From Avena insularis (lineage: Eukaryota > Streptophyta > Magnoliopsida > Poales > Poaceae), in NCBI GenBank assembly GCA_023614405.1, contig CM042697.1:469756792-469820791 (forward strand): a stretch of DNA of 64,000 nucleotides, read 5' to 3'. Position 1 is the stretch's first letter. Each line of letters begins with the position of its first letter. The notes beneath the pieces are model-generated. The model did not search any database. It worked only from the letters and a program-made list of their open reading frames with translations, and was not told the DNA's origin. A program made the translations under genes and the position numbers. Below, piece after piece: positions 1 to 13,135 of the stretch.

Positions 1-128
1 TCATCCCACCATCCTGCAAGATGCAAAGTACACAAGAAGCAATCGACAACAAAAGCATCAACGCCCATAATGACCATTGTGTTCTACTCGTGCAACAGAT
101 CTACATATAAATACGGCTCTGATACCAC
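1..128 (-). mobile_element. Start of the internal region of a Copia element, with primer binding site
   Basis: This is untranslated leader of a minus-strand Copia element whose body lies left of the window. Positions 116-127 are the reverse complement of the usual primer binding site for initiator methionine tRNA (TGGTATCAGAGC), next to the LTR that follows. The leader closely resembles that of the plus-strand Copia element at 19.2-28.3 kb, so both belong to one family. No coding sequence is included. Confidence 0.85.
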
Positions 129-1971
129 TTAGGGGTTCGTAGCATGGAAAACAAAAAAAATCTACCGCATGCACACAAACAAGCCAAGATCTATCTACTA
201 GATTGTAGCAACGAGTTGATTAGAGTACTCACCCTTGAAGATTCCAAAGCGGTTAACGAGATCAGATTCTCGTGGGTGATGTAGCCGTACACTTTCCAAT
301 CTCAAGATCGCGTAGACGGTCCTTCGGTCAAGTTCGGCAGCGTTTTGCGATGTCGTCACGTCTTTTCGATGAATACCTTCCTCTCCCTTGTTCCAGCAGG
401 AAGCGGAGGTTGTAGTTCTCCCCTCGTTATTCCGGCAGCACGACAGTGTGGTGTCGGAAGTAGAGGGAAGATCTCGCAGGGTTTCGCCTAAGCCGGTGCG
501 AGTTATGGTGGATCTAGGATTTTTCTAGTGATCTAGGTTTAGAAGGCCGGGAGGAGGAGGAGGTGTCGGTGGCGGCTAGGGCGGCGGCGGCTAGGCGGCG
601 GCGCACGGGGTGGGGAGGGCTGGCTCTTGTGTTGTTTGGGGCAGCCCTCCCCCACTATTTATGAGAGAAGGGCAGCCTTGAGAGGGGAGAGTTTGAATCC
701 AAACCCAAACCCAAGTTAGATTGAAGGAAGGACTCTTTCCTTCTTCCACTAGGAAACCATTGTTCCCGTTTGACTTTTCAAACCTCCCGTTTGACTTTCA
801 ATTTAGAGCTTTAATTCTCTCCTGCAAATGCCCAAACCAAGTGACCTAGGATATGATCCAATCATCCCACTTACCCATGACATATTCATGGACCATTCCC
901 CTTCCGGTCCGGTGGACCTTGTAGAACCTTCTAGAACCTCTCCGATGAAAACATTGAAATCATTCCCGAACTCCGGAATCGGACTTTCCTTATATGAATC
1001 TTATTCTCCGGACCATTCCGGATCTCCTCGTGATATCCTGGATCCCATCCGAGACTCCGAACAACATTCGGTATCCCTACTAACATTCCATATCTACTAA
1101 ACAACATTTAATCCTTAAGTGTGTCTCCCTACGGTTCGTGAATTATGCGGACATGACCGAGACACTTCTTCGATCAATAACCAATAGAGGAATCTGGAAA
1201 TTCATATGGCTCCCACATATTTCAACGATTACTTTGCGATCGAATGAACCACTTATATACGATACCAATTTCCCTTTGTCTCGCGATAGTTTACTTATCC
1301 GAGGTTTGATCATCGGTATCTCTGGATACCTAGTTCAACCTCGTTACCGATAAGTACTCTTTTCTCGTTCCCGTGATATGTGATCCCTTGTGAGTTAGTC
1401 ACATGCTTGCAAGCCAATTGGATGACATTCCATCGAGAGGGCCCATCGTATATCTATCCGTCATATGGATGGACAAATCCCACTCTTGATCCATGTGCCT
1501 CAACACATACTTTCCGAACACTCAATGTCACCTTTATAGCCACACAGTTACGGTGTGGTGTTTGATGTCATCAAAGCATCCTTCTGGTGATGGTGATTAG
1601 CATGATCTCATGGTCGAAGGAGTTAGGTTACTATGTATCAGAAAGCTTATAGCAAATGAACTATTGAAATGACTTGATCTTAATGCTACGCTTATCTATA
1701 GGAGTATGTCCATCATACCATTCTCCTAATGATATGATCTTGTTGTTAATAACACCTCAATGTTCATGATCGAGAAACCACGATCATCTATTAACCAACA
1801 GGCTAGTATTATAGAGAGGTTCTACTAGGGACTCTAATTTTAGTTTACAAATCACACAAGTATTAATGTTTCCGGTTAATACTATTATAGCATGAATGTA
1901 AACAATTATCATAAACACAAAGATATAATAATAACCACTTTTATTATTGCCTCTAGGGCATATCTCCAACA
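129..1971 (-). repeat. 5' LTR of minus-strand Copia element
   Basis: Read on the minus strand, the repeat starts at 1971 with TGTTGGAGATATGCC and ends with AACCCCTA next to the primer binding site. It matches the two LTRs of the Copia element at 19216-28260 over most of its length but is visibly more diverged, especially in the GC-rich leader part (about 480-720). Short open frames inside it (for example 828-1100) are LTR sequence and not genes. The adjoining ATTTG at 1972-1976 should be one copy of the target duplication; the other lies outside the window. The element interrupts the repeat at 1972-2209. Confidence 0.88.
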
Positions 1972-2209
1972 ATTTGATCTACGCTTAGATCAAATCTCCT
2001 TTACCCAAAATAAGGTTTTAGCAAAGATCATATTGAAATTTATCGCAGTCAACTTGATGATCTACTTCAATTCCATCAAGTTGGGAGAAGATTAAATCAC
2101 TTTGATAAGTTTTGTTCAAAAGCGCGAAAATATTCGGATTTTCTATGCATGAATGCAGTGCACACATCTGATTTCAGCTTATTTTTAAGCTCTAATGCTG
2201 GGATGTTAC
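1972..2209 (-). repeat. LTR-like terminus, copy 1, cut by the Copia insertion
   Basis: These 238 bp match 11050-11287 closely, including the last bases, which on the minus strand read TGTAACATCCCA. Both copies lie in the same orientation and stop at the same base, as expected for the start of two LTRs of one element or for two members of one family. The left continuation is interrupted by the Copia insertion. The 190 bp to the right (2210-2402) show no recognisable feature. Confidence 0.6.
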
Positions 2210-2407
2210 AGCTATCATCGGGCATTGTCATTGATGGTAACAGATGTCTCTAGAAGTTGACTGAGAGCTCATTTTGTGCGAACACCACGGTTTCAGACTA
2301 TGTGATGATGTATTCGTGTTAGAGATATGCCAAGCCGAGTAACCTCACTAGGAAGCAAACACCATGTGCCAGCAGAACGTATGAAGGATATGAAGATACA
2401 TGGCAAG

Positions 2408-4920
2408 TGAAAGGGCATGTATGCCCCCATGTGTGGTTTTGGTAATTAATGACAATCTCTATGGACTAATGTGTAAATTGAGTTTCACTTGTAGGTTTGT
2501 CCATTGGCATTGCTTGGTCCATGTGTTGGTCTCAAGGTTGGAAGATGAAGAAATGTCCAAGGGTGCCCATTGGAATCATGAAGAAAGAAGGAGCTTGAAG
2601 GTTGGATCAACCTCAAGTAGGGATGAAGAAGGGCGAGCTCAAGATGCGCCATCTCTAGAAGATCTCATGCTTGAAGCTTGCCATCCTCGTGCTCATGGAA
2701 TGATGAAGACAAGTTCAAAGAAGAGGTTTCCCCATGGAGTATGGGGGAGCAATTTGCAAGTCTTCATCTTCATCAAGCAAGAGCATCCAAGAAAGGTGTT
2801 CCCACTATAGAAGAACAAGACGGTCTACATCAAGTTCAAGTGGGTTGCTCAAGGCAAAGGTATGTTCTTGATAGGGCTTCTCTTTTGCTGGTCTCGTGTT
2901 GTTAGTTGGGAGACCGGGTTTAGGATAGATAGTCGTACTATCAAGAGGGGCTCTCAAGCGGGTGTCTTGTTTGCATCGTTCGGAGAGAGCTCAAACCTTT
3001 GCATTCATAGCATCATCTTTCTTGGTTATTATTTGGTTCTTGTCCATGAGAGGATCTAGAGCTTGTGGTCATCATCATAACAAGCTCTAGTTCATCATCT
3101 AAGGATTTCACTTGCATATCTTATTGCGGTTTCTGATCTTGCGAGTTTTCCGGCTCCACACCTTGGGGGGTACTTCACATATATATTCATAGTATTTTCT
3201 CCCAAGGTGATACCTAATATTTCGTTGTTATCTTTCCAACAAAATTGGTTTCATCCCGTTTGGAGTTCGAATGCAAAAGTTATTATGCTTCGGGTTTTCG
3301 TTTCGAATTTCCGACCGGAAGTTCCGCTTGCCATCGGAAGTTCTGCTACGGCATTTTTGCCGAAAGTTCTGTGGAAGTTCCGGTCTTCTTCCGCCACGCC
3401 AAGAACCTTCTGCTTTGGATGCGCTTATTTGACTAACGTCACCGAATTTCCACCGAAGTTTCGCTCTCACCGAAGTTCCGCCATGACCGTGACGAACTTC
3501 ACCGAATTTCCACCGAAGTTTCACTCTCACCGAAGTTCCGCCAGCCGAAAGTTCCGTTGAATTTCGCTCTTGTTCCGCCACGCTCAAGAACCTTCGTTGC
3601 TGTGTCTATTTGACGGAACTTCTGTCGGAACTTTCACCGGAAGTTTTGCTCCCACCGGAAGTTCCGGTGAACCGGCGGAAGTTCCGGCCATGATTCGTTT
3701 TTTCAGTTTCTTGCTCTGCAGTTTTCAACCGTTGGCTGTGTGCCACCGAAACTTCCGGCCTCCCACCGGAAGTTCCGGCCAGGTGTCGCGAATGCCCATA
3801 ACGGGCAGATCTGGGAGCCCTTTAAAAGGGGCTCCTCTTCCCCTTCATGGAAAACTAGCTTTTCTTCTTGGTTCTTGGCTTTCTCTCTCTCCTCCATTGT
3901 CAACCTTGAAGAAGCTTTCCCTCTCCATTTCCCCTCCTATGATTCTTGCATCTTTTTGAGGGATTTGAGAGAGGGGATCTAGATCTACAATCCCCCCAAG
4001 CTAAATCCCTTCTTTGTGAAGGAATCATTGGGATCTATATCTTGGAGAGTTTTGTGTTCTCCTCTTGTGTTCTTCCTCCCTTATTCCCCCAATAGCTTTT
4101 GTAGCTTTGTTGGAATTTGGGAGAGAAGGACTTGCCCTTGCATTTGGTGCATAGGTTTGAGTTCTCCTCGGAGATTCGGCGAGTTCAAGCTTGTGAGCTT
4201 GTTTCTCTTGGGTTCCTTGGAACCCTAGACGGTTTTGTGGTTGGATTCTTGACCTTTTGTGGTCTTGTTGACCTTTTGTGGTCTTGTAGCCTTTTGTGGC
4301 ATTGTTGGACTTTTGTGGCATTGTTGGCCTTTTATGGCTTTGTTGTTGGGAGCCTCCAATTGAGTTGTGGAGTTAGCCCCAATCTTGTACGGGTTCGGTG
4401 ACCGCCCTCAAGCGTCCCATAGTGGAGCAAGTGCCCGCCTTTTGTGGTGCGCACTTGGGAGAATAGGGTGAGCCTTTTGTGGCGTCGGTGAGTTGCGTGC
4501 TTCCGCATCCGGGGTGAGGCCTTGTGTGGCATTGGGTGAGCATCGAGCCACCACACCTCGAGGTGAGCCATTTGTATGCTCGAGAGCATTGCGCCATCGC
4601 ACCTTTCCAACGGAGACGTAGCTTCTTTGGAAGTGAACTTGAAACAAATCTTCGCGTCCATCGGTTATCTCTCAACCGAACCCTTTACTTATGCACTTTA
4701 CATTGTGATAGCCATCGTGCTTGAAGTATTTATACCTTGCTATCACCTTGTTGCTTGTATTGCTTAGCATAGGTTGTTGGTGCACCTAGGTGAACTTAGT
4801 GGCTAGGTTTTGTGCTTAATAAATTAAACGTTAGTTTTATTCCGCATTTACTTGAGCCTAAACCGTAATAATTTTAAAAGCCTATTCACCCCCCTCTAGG
4901 CGACTTCCTTTGTACTTTCT
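2408..4920 (+). mobile_element. Solo LTR (2.5 kb) with GCAAG target duplication
   Basis: The segment starts TGAAAG and ends CTTTCT, an almost perfect terminal inversion with the last A changed, and is flanked by the direct repeat GCAAG at 2403-2407 and 4921-4925. No pol or gag reading frame lies inside, so it is best read as a solo LTR left by recombination between the two LTRs of a retrotransposon. A TATA-like TTTAAAAGG near 3821 precedes a pyrimidine-rich leader, which fits a plus-strand LTR promoter. Between 3300 and 3780 it carries many copies of the palindromic motif CCGGAAGTTCCGG, and around 4250-4340 a short tandem repeat built on CTTTTGTGG. The open frames here are LTR sequence. Confidence 0.8.
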
Positions 4921-4925
4921 GCAAG

Positions 4926-7900
4926 CCCATGGCCATCCCTAGTGCGGTGACCCAGCATACCACTGCATGATGTAGTATACTATAGTCGTGGACATAACAC
5001 CAATGAAACACCGTTCACTAGTATTACATCCCTCAGAATGGCACAACAAAAACATAGCAGGTCCAAGACATGACTATAGGTTACAACTCAACTCTTTACA
5101 CAAGATCCAGAGAACACTCTAGGTTAAAGAGAGAGAAAGAAACTTCTTACGAAGAAGAATCAAGAATAAATAACTCATAGCTACCATACTTATAAAACTA
5201 GTAGCTGAACTACTGGCTTGTATTGCTGCTATTGCAATATTCTACAGAAGTAGGTTCTATGGTTAGAAATTCTATTCTTATCTAATCAACAACTTCGTCT
5301 TCACTTGAGTTGATGTATATATTGACTTTCTTGACTTCATTGAAGAGCGTTAGCTTTTGATAATGATTCCTGGAGCATAACTTGATGTAGACATCGTCTG
5401 TACTGGCTTTAGAACCTAGCAAGGGTTAAGAAGATACTTTGAATACGAGTGTACTTAGCAAGTTCACTAGAAAAGGAGTGTTTGATGCACTATAGCTACA
5501 ACCACAGACCGTACGTCGTAGGCACTGCAAGTTTTCATAAACATTTCTTCAAAGGTTGCTTTTATTCTGAAAAGCTATGTCCGTCAGCCTTCACGGTTTA
5601 CTAGAACCTTCATGGGGTTTCTTTCCCGACGCGTTCGCAGCTCCTTCCCGGAACAGGGAGTAACAAGTTACAGTTCTTACACTCTGCAGAGGTGCGTCAC
5701 TTTACCCATGAGAGATCTTAGCTTTGTTGCACATCCGAATTGCAGGTTCGTTCACACTTCCTTGGTGTGAGGCCTAGACTAAGATCCAAGCCAATCACTG
5801 CCTTCTCCGCGACCCCGCATGTCTCCTTGGTGTACGCTAGCCCACCTATTGAATTACGGCAATGGCAGTACAGACTGTTTAGATGCCGGAACTATCGTGC
5901 GACGTTGAGGGCTCCCACCCATATGCTGCATATCCTCTACGAATTACCATAAATAATATGCACGCTACGAGTGATAACAGCCACGACCCGCACATCCAGC
6001 TCCATGCGAGAGGGAAAAGATACAGCTGACTTCTCTGTCCCATTCCAAATCTCATGGTCAACGCGTAATATACGGCGCAAGAATCACTGGCGACATTGGT
6101 TGTTAAGTCCTAGATAATATGTTCCTTTACCACCAGAACTCTTATAGTAGGTTATTACCTCATGGTAAATAACCTATAATCACTTTATTATGAAAATAGT
6201 GTTTTCTGTCCTTTTTCAAATACAGGTGATGACAACACTGGATTTGTAAAATACTTTACAGAAAATAATCAAAGGACATGAGCAAGTGTGAACTTGCCTT
6301 TTGTGATTGCAAGATTATGCACTCACGGTCTTCAAGACAATATAAGATCCAATTGCGGAAATCTGCATCATTGGTCCGGTAAGGACTAATGTTTAAAGAA
6401 GCAAGATGCTTTTATGCATAAGTAATGTGATGCAAGTTGATAAACGCGTATTCCGAGGATAACGTTGATCTAGGGTTTGGATACTGGAAAGGGTTTCCTT
6501 GGAATGTGTTTCCCTTTTAGATTAAGTTTCATACATGTGCTTCTTATTAAGGCTTGTGAGTGTGTGGAAAACAACAGGTATTTATACAACAACAAAATAC
6601 ACAGTATAGAATGCTACTCAAGGTTGCTTACATCTTAATTGTTTATCTTCAAGTTTTACTTTACAAGTAATGTCACTCATAAAGAATTTAAGTATTAACA
6701 ATCTTATTACATAAGTAAAGTATAAAGTAAGGTGTTTACTATTAATTGTCATATGTTGATTGAAGTGGCAAAACGAATAACATTTGAAGAAAATCTTACT
6801 CGACTAAGCAGAAGCATTTAAGCTCTTAAGTTAACCTTATGAGGTGTTCTTTCTAGTTATAGTCTTTAAGTCAGAAAGAATTGCCTTTATTGGAATACTG
6901 AAATTAGTAGTATTTGAGACTTATCTATCTTGGTTTTTAACTGGGTTGATTTGGTATTAAGATGCTTTATAACTTAATTACAACAGACCAAAGTTAACTA
7001 TAAAGCATATAATAAAGTCTTTAGCATTATACTTAAATCTTTGCAAACTAAAGGTAGCTTTAAGGATGTAGATAGACTTAGGTTGTCTTACTTATGATAC
7101 TTGTACCTTGTTTACTTTATATTGTGTCCTTAGAGTTACTTAAGAATGGCATTACTTTTATTTGAGTAGTGGTTTCTTTACATTGTATTTGTATAAAGGA
7201 ATTTATTTTCCTATAAGGGTGTGGTTAAGGTTTATGAATAAGTAAACAATATTATTTACTATTTATGAACTTACTATAGTGTTTTGATTTGTTTATAAAC
7301 TTGTGATTAATATAAATAATGGGTTTTATCTTATTATAATTATTCTTAAAGATTTTATATTAAATAAGAATCCTTTTATAAAAGAATCTGCATTTATGGT
7401 TGAAGGATAACTTAATAAAATTATATTTAAAATGTGTAAAACCATTTTGACTTCATAAAATTAGTATTTGAGGCTAATACTATTTATTACATTTAATTGG
7501 TTAATTTAGGAAATATTAACAAATTTTATTTGCCATTTTATGAATTATTAACTGAAGAAATAGATTTAAATTCAAGTTATGAAAGTATTTAACTTTTTAT
7601 TTAACTCAAAAGTGGAATATCGCATTTTTAACATGTAGGTATTATTTTTGTGATCATTTTGGTATATTATTTTTATTTTTGTGATTTATAAATAATAAGA
7701 TATGATTTTAATAAGATTTATTACTATATAAATACTTAATAAATAATAAATATTTAACTAAGAGGATTAATAATGTATAATTATAGTTTTAAACTCTAAT
7801 TCTTATTTTTCTAAGATTTTTGGTATTTTATTTATATTTTTAACATTTACCATTATTAAAATATTAATTATCAAAGTATTAAACCTTAATAAAATATTTA

Positions 7901-10900
7901 TTAAATAATATTTATTTAAATAATTATCATAATAATATTTAATATAGTTTTAAGTTGTAGATTTTATTTTTCTAAACATTTTCATATATTATATGTATTT
8001 TTCTAATTTATAAAACAAAAGATATTAAATTTACAAGATTTAATCATTTTATTTAATTTCTGGAATATTTGAAATTTGAATTCATATTGTTTTAGTTATT
8101 TTCGAAACAGGCATAGACTTTTTATATCGCAGCTCTATTTAGCCACAGACACTGACCCATAGGCCCGAGGCCACGTCACCTACCACATGGGCAAAGACCA
8201 GTCAACAGGGTGGACTTTGGTCAAGGATGACGCAAGCATGACATCAGCGTGACGTCACACAAACTATCACCCTCAGATCGAAGCTTGATCGATTGATTTG
8301 GTGGATGCTGGCACGCGGGGAGTGGGTTGCTGGACGCGAACGAGCAAGCTGAGTCGAATGGTGGCGGCGTCGCTAAAGTTTGGTCATCGGAGGTTGGTCA
8401 GCGACGAGCTCGCCGAATAGGTAACTGCTGACACGACATCGTAGGTAATCAAAAGACGGCGATGAATTGGAAGATGCCAGCATACTCAGAAGCTTACCAG
8501 GAATCTAGTGGAGGCTATGGTGAGGGGAGGCGAGCTCGGACAACGTCACCATGGTCGACGACGAGCGGCGGTCAGAGAAGGTGGATGCACGTGATTATGG
8601 CCTTCTAGCTCGATTCCTTCCACACCTAGACAGTGTCCACCCCGGCGGATCTTGTTGCATCATCGGTTGGTCTCGGGGAGGGCTCTGACGACGATGATGA
8701 ACAACTCCGACGGCTAGGGTTTCAGTGAGAGGGAAAGAGGAAGAGAGTGGCGAGTGAGAGAGGATGAGATCGAGCAGAGGTGTAGCCGTGGCCTTCTTAT
8801 CGTCTTTTGGGACGGTGGCGGGAATCGCGACGTTCGGCTGACGACGACGGCGGCATCGGCGAACCCTCCATGAGGTGCTTGTGGACGCACGGGAAGACGG
8901 ACGGATACTGCGAAACCCCCGATAAAATCCAAACTCAACCCGCATTCAGTCAGTTGGCCCACTTGTCGATCGAGAGAGGAGGAAATGGGCTGGTCTGGTC
9001 ATTCTTGGGCTCGCAAAGTGAGCTCATTCTTTGCTGCTACACGCCAAGGCCGATTAGGAAATGAGGTACTCGACCGTGGGCCACTTTCTAGACTGGGCTT
9101 GTTCCTTTATTTTTTTTCCTGGTTCTATTTCTTTTCCAATTTCTATTTTTTTTACTTTGAATATTATACATTTGATTGAAATTTCTTTATGGAACTTATT
9201 CTCTAAATAATTGCAGTAACAATGAAGTTATTAAGAATCAATTTGTGATCTTTTTATTATATATTGTTTAGGGTTTCTTTATTTTCTTTATATAGATACT
9301 TTTTTTATTATTATTTGTGAGAGCCTTTAATATGAATTTACTTAGACATAAATTCATAAACTTATTATAGAATGTATTACTACTAACTAATGAGTTAAAG
9401 TTTGAATTGAAAATGCTTTACCATAAGTTTTAGAAGATTTACTATTCACAAGTTTATTTTATTGATGTGAATAATGATTAATGGTTAATCACATTGTCTT
9501 TATGTTTGTGATCTTTAGTAACATCACCATTCAAAGTAAAATAATGGATTTGTCTTCTAGGATAACTTATGAGAAACAATTAATAAAGACAGTTTCATAA
9601 GCACCTATAATAATGATGGTTGAGAATGTCCAAGGTGTGCTGAAATGATTAATGTAGGAAATTATTCCTATCAACCATTGTGGAAGCAAGATGATAGCTC
9701 AACCATAGAAAATGAATATTGGGTTTAGTCTTAGATTTAGGATTTGGGTGTTTAACCAAGATTCCTATATTCCATACTTCATAATTCTGGACTTCTAATT
9801 AAGGAATTCCTTTCCTAGATATATTACTTCTCTATATCCATCATCATGTGTTAACATGATGAGCTTTGCTTTATAGAAACTTATTGTCCACCCTTTATTA
9901 TTCTAAATTCATTTATAAATGCAATATGCTTAACACTAAAACTTTCATAATATTCTCGTATTTATACTTGGCTATAACAACTATTCTACTATTAATAATC
10001 TCTAACCCGATAAGTGGTTACCTCTAACTCCATTCATACCCTTCTTAAATCATCCATCACAAATACTACTTTAGTAGAGGTTTATATCAAGTTCTACTCT
10101 CCTCTAGTGTTTAGTATTTCCAAAGAGGAAAATACTACATCTTTAATTCAATGTTGCTCTAACATTATTTTAATCATACTTCCTTCTCTCTATTTAACTC
10201 CAACATCTAACATTCCAACCTCACATTATATTAATGTGACATGTAATGACTAATCTAGGATAATATATCTATACTATGGTTCAATCATGTTTTATCCACC
10301 AATGTCACTTATACTTGGTATAAGCATTCAATATTGGTGAGTAAGACATGATCATTATAATACTTTAGGGTTTAGGTTTCCAATTGGCTAATTAAGGCTT
10401 CTTCAATACAACACTACAGTTGTATTCTAATTATCTTCTGTTTAGCTCTATTGGATTAAGAGATATAATTCATTGACTATACCTACTTGATCCAATAGGA
10501 CTACTCCTGGTAACAATCTTTACACTTCATCCTTGTAATCTTCTTTGTTACCATATTGATTTGATTTACTCAAATCACTCCCATCCTATAGATGATATCT
10601 AAAACTAGCATAACTATTTATCTCTTCTTACTTCTTTATTTATAAGCCTTAAGTGAATGCTATAATAAGGACAAGAGTTGATAGATCAAGAATTGATAAG
10701 TTAAGAATGGGTGAATCAATAGTTGATTACTCAATATTGATGAACAACAATATAAGGATAGGATTCAATAGAGATGCTAAAGATTGATATGGAAAGAAAG
10801 ATATATGGTGAATGATCTTAACTTTGGTTTCTTTCCTACTTAATCTCACTAGAGATTTAAAGTTAGGTATTTTCATGATACACATGGTATAAGTAGATGA

Positions 10901-11049
10901 GATTAAGATGTAGTTGTTATATTCTTATTATTTGTGTTATATCCTTAACTTGGTACTCATGAGTGATTATAATGAATACTATGATATGATCACCTAAGGA
11001 TCAAATATAAATCATCAAGTAATGTATTAGAGTTTAGCTTTATTCCTAT
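4926..11049 (-). repeat. AT-rich non-coding repeat DNA, probably body of a long-LTR element
   Basis: About 6 kb without any convincing gene. Most of it is very AT-rich (particularly 6600-8100 and 9100-11000), with a GC-richer island near 8110-9080 that is listed separately. It is bounded on the right by the LTR-like terminus at 11050-11287, which points leftwards, so the stretch may be the remainder of a long LTR of a non-autonomous element. On the minus strand the left end reads GTGGTATGCTGGGTC at about 4970-4956, only partly like a tRNA-Met primer site. Assignment to a named family is not possible by eye. Confidence 0.4.
8110..9080 (-). other. GC-rich island inside the AT-rich repeat, possible transcribed leader
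   Basis: Base composition changes abruptly compared with both flanks. Read on the minus strand it holds short, proline/arginine/serine-rich open frames at 8595-8962 that look like translated leader DNA and not a protein family, and it contains TGACGTCA-like palindromes near 8240-8255. A GC-rich leader between AT-rich blocks is typical of the transcribed part of long plant LTRs. It is not called a gene. Confidence 0.3.
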
Positions 11050-11287
11050 TTGATCTACCCTTAGATCAAATCATGTTTACCCAAAATAAGGTTTTAGCAA
11101 AGGTCATATTGAAACTTATCGCAGTCAACTTGATGATCTACTTCCATTCCATCAAGTTAAGAGAAGCTTCAATCACTTTGACAAGTTTTTATTTAAAAGC
11201 GCGAAAATTATTCAGATTTTCTATGCATGAATGCAATACACACACCTGTGTTCAGCTTATTTCTAAGCTCTAATGTTGGGATGTTAC
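11050..11287 (-). repeat. LTR-like terminus, copy 2
   Basis: Second copy of the segment at 1972-2209, same orientation and same end point (TGTAACATCCCA on the minus strand). The sequence continues leftwards into the AT-rich DNA, so on the minus strand this is the beginning of the repeat. The flank to the right (CCTAG at 11288) is different from the flank of copy 1. Confidence 0.6.
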
Positions 11288-12160
11288 ACCTAGTCACTAG
11301 TAAATAACATGCATTCACACATGGTGGAAATGACCCTTCACACATAGTGAATTGTACCGTCACTATTTGGTGGATAGGCGATAAAATGTGTGGGAAGAGT
11401 GGATCTTTTACATACTTTTCATTTTGATAATCATTTGCGATAAGTCGGGCCTTCACATACATTTTGTATGCTCAACCGTAAGTGGATTTGAAGAACACAA
11501 ATGTTGAATTTTAAAGAAATCTCGTATGTGATCAACTTAGGTGGCACAAGGTTTTTAAATCGATTCGTATGCCTATTTCAAGCATTACACATGATTTACA
11601 TGTGCAACAACAAGCGGTATATGTAGAAACATGTAGCAGATGTATACCAGGTGTACCCAACATCCCATAACTCAACATGCAAAAACATTAGAAGAACTGA
11701 AATGTATTTGGTTATACATTTCATACACTACGTGTATACATGTATGTCAACATTGATTCAATTGATAGCTAGCATCAATAATTCTTGGTTACATCGTTGT
11801 CGTCATGATAGATTTTGTTGGCATGATATTCCACTGCATATCTAGTAATATCACATTAGTTCAGAACCTTCAGTGTAATCTTCTCGTCACCTTTTTATTA
11901 TTCTTCTAACACTGCATAGGACACTCTTAATAAAAAAATGTTCTACGCAGTACTACAAAACATCACAATAGCGATAGTTGAAGGTATAGCCGCCATGGAT
12001 TGGAATGATTCTCAATTTTTTGTATATAGAAATAGAGAAGAGAATCAATGACATGCTTAAATAAAAATATATCAATTTTGGTGACTAAGCATAGATGCTT
12101 ACTAGCATCCTTGTTCAGGATGCATATGAACTTGTTCATGAAGCTGGTGGCTTCCTTCAG
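11288..12160. other. No recognisable feature
   Basis: Neither strand gives a coding region. The first 200 bp contain several short repeats of the form CACACATxGTGxAA, as in subterminal regions of DNA transposons, but no clean terminal inverted repeat or target duplication is visible. It may be the 5' part of the element carrying the transposase remnant that follows. Confidence 0.3.
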
Positions 12161-12162
12161 GG

Positions 12163-13135
12163 AATTCAACGACTACTTTGTGTGCAAGAAAGATTGTACC
12201 GAGTGTTAGGTTTTTCCTCCTTTAGAAGTGCACTACTTCTTTGAGGATGCCTTCATATGGATCTCATGCTGATGCACATGACGACTACCTATGCATGACC
12301 GAGTCAATGGTCATTGAGTGCATGTATAGGTGTTCTAGGATAGTGGTGGTAGTGTTTTGGCCAACCTACTTGTGAACACCCAATGAATAATACACAACTC
12401 GGATCATGGCACAAAGCGTAGTGAGAGGATATTCTAGGATGCTTCGAAGCATCGATTGCATGCATTGATCATGGAAGAACTATCCATTTGCTTGGCAAGA
12501 AATGTACAGAAGTCATAAAGGATCATGCATTGTGGTACTTGAGGCGGTGGCGGATCAAGATCTATTGATTTGGCACGCTTTCTTCGGTATAGTAAGATCT
12601 CACAATGACGTCAACATGATGTAGTGCTTCAATGTGTTCGCCAAACTTGTTAAAGGCTAGGCTCAAGCGTGCAACTATGAGATCAATGACCACCAACACA
12701 CCAAGGGATACTACCTAGCATATGGAATGAATCCAAGATGGTCAACATTTGTGAAGACGATCTTAAAACCTATTATTGGGAAAAGATCTTGGTTTGCTTA
12801 GTTCCAAGAGGCATGTAGGAAGGATATCGAGCGTCCATTTGGTGTGCTTCAAGCTCTATTTGCTATGCCTAGTGCCTCGTTCTTACCTGGTCGAAAGATC
12901 AGATGTGGGAGGTTCTGAATGCCTATATGATCATGCACAACACGATCATTGAATGAGAGCGTGCTACTCCAATGCTTGTCAATAAATGTATCACTTGCAC
13001 GGTCCTCTTGCGGAAATTGATCACTAGGAGCTGGCCGAGTATGTTGTTTTTCTCGCTATGCATAAGGAAATCTAGGACGCAAATATTCATCGCCAATTGC
13101 AATATGGTAAAGTATTTGTGGAGGCCCAAATAAAC
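12163..13135 (+). pseudogene. PIF/Harbinger transposase (DDE_4) pseudogene
   Basis: Translation in shifting frames gives a recognisable plant Harbinger transposase: an N-terminal NDYFVCKKDCT-like block near 12166, VIECMYR near 12315, SIDCMHW (first catalytic Asp) near 12450, LIWHAFFG followed by SHNDVN (second Asp) near 12570-12620, GYYLAYGMNPRWSTFVKTI near 12705-12765, and RKDIERPFGVLQ (catalytic Glu) near 12820-12850, with an IMHNTIIE-like tail near 12935. Several in-frame stops and frame changes break it, so no active enzyme can be made. The family cuts and inserts DNA at TTA/TAA targets. Element ends were not found. Confidence 0.85.

Noticed and set aside
828..1565. Short plus-strand frames
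   Set aside because: They are the reverse strand of a Copia LTR; equivalent frames recur in both LTRs of the element at 19.2-28.3 kb.
3207..3982. Several overlapping frames of 63-129 codons
   Set aside because: They lie inside the solo LTR and read through the palindromic CCGGAAGTTCCGG array; repetitive composition explains them.
11293..11480. Possible CACTA transposon terminus (CACTAGTAAATAAC with CACACATxGTG repeats)
   Set aside because: The standard CACTAC terminus, a matching right end and a 3-bp target duplication were not found.
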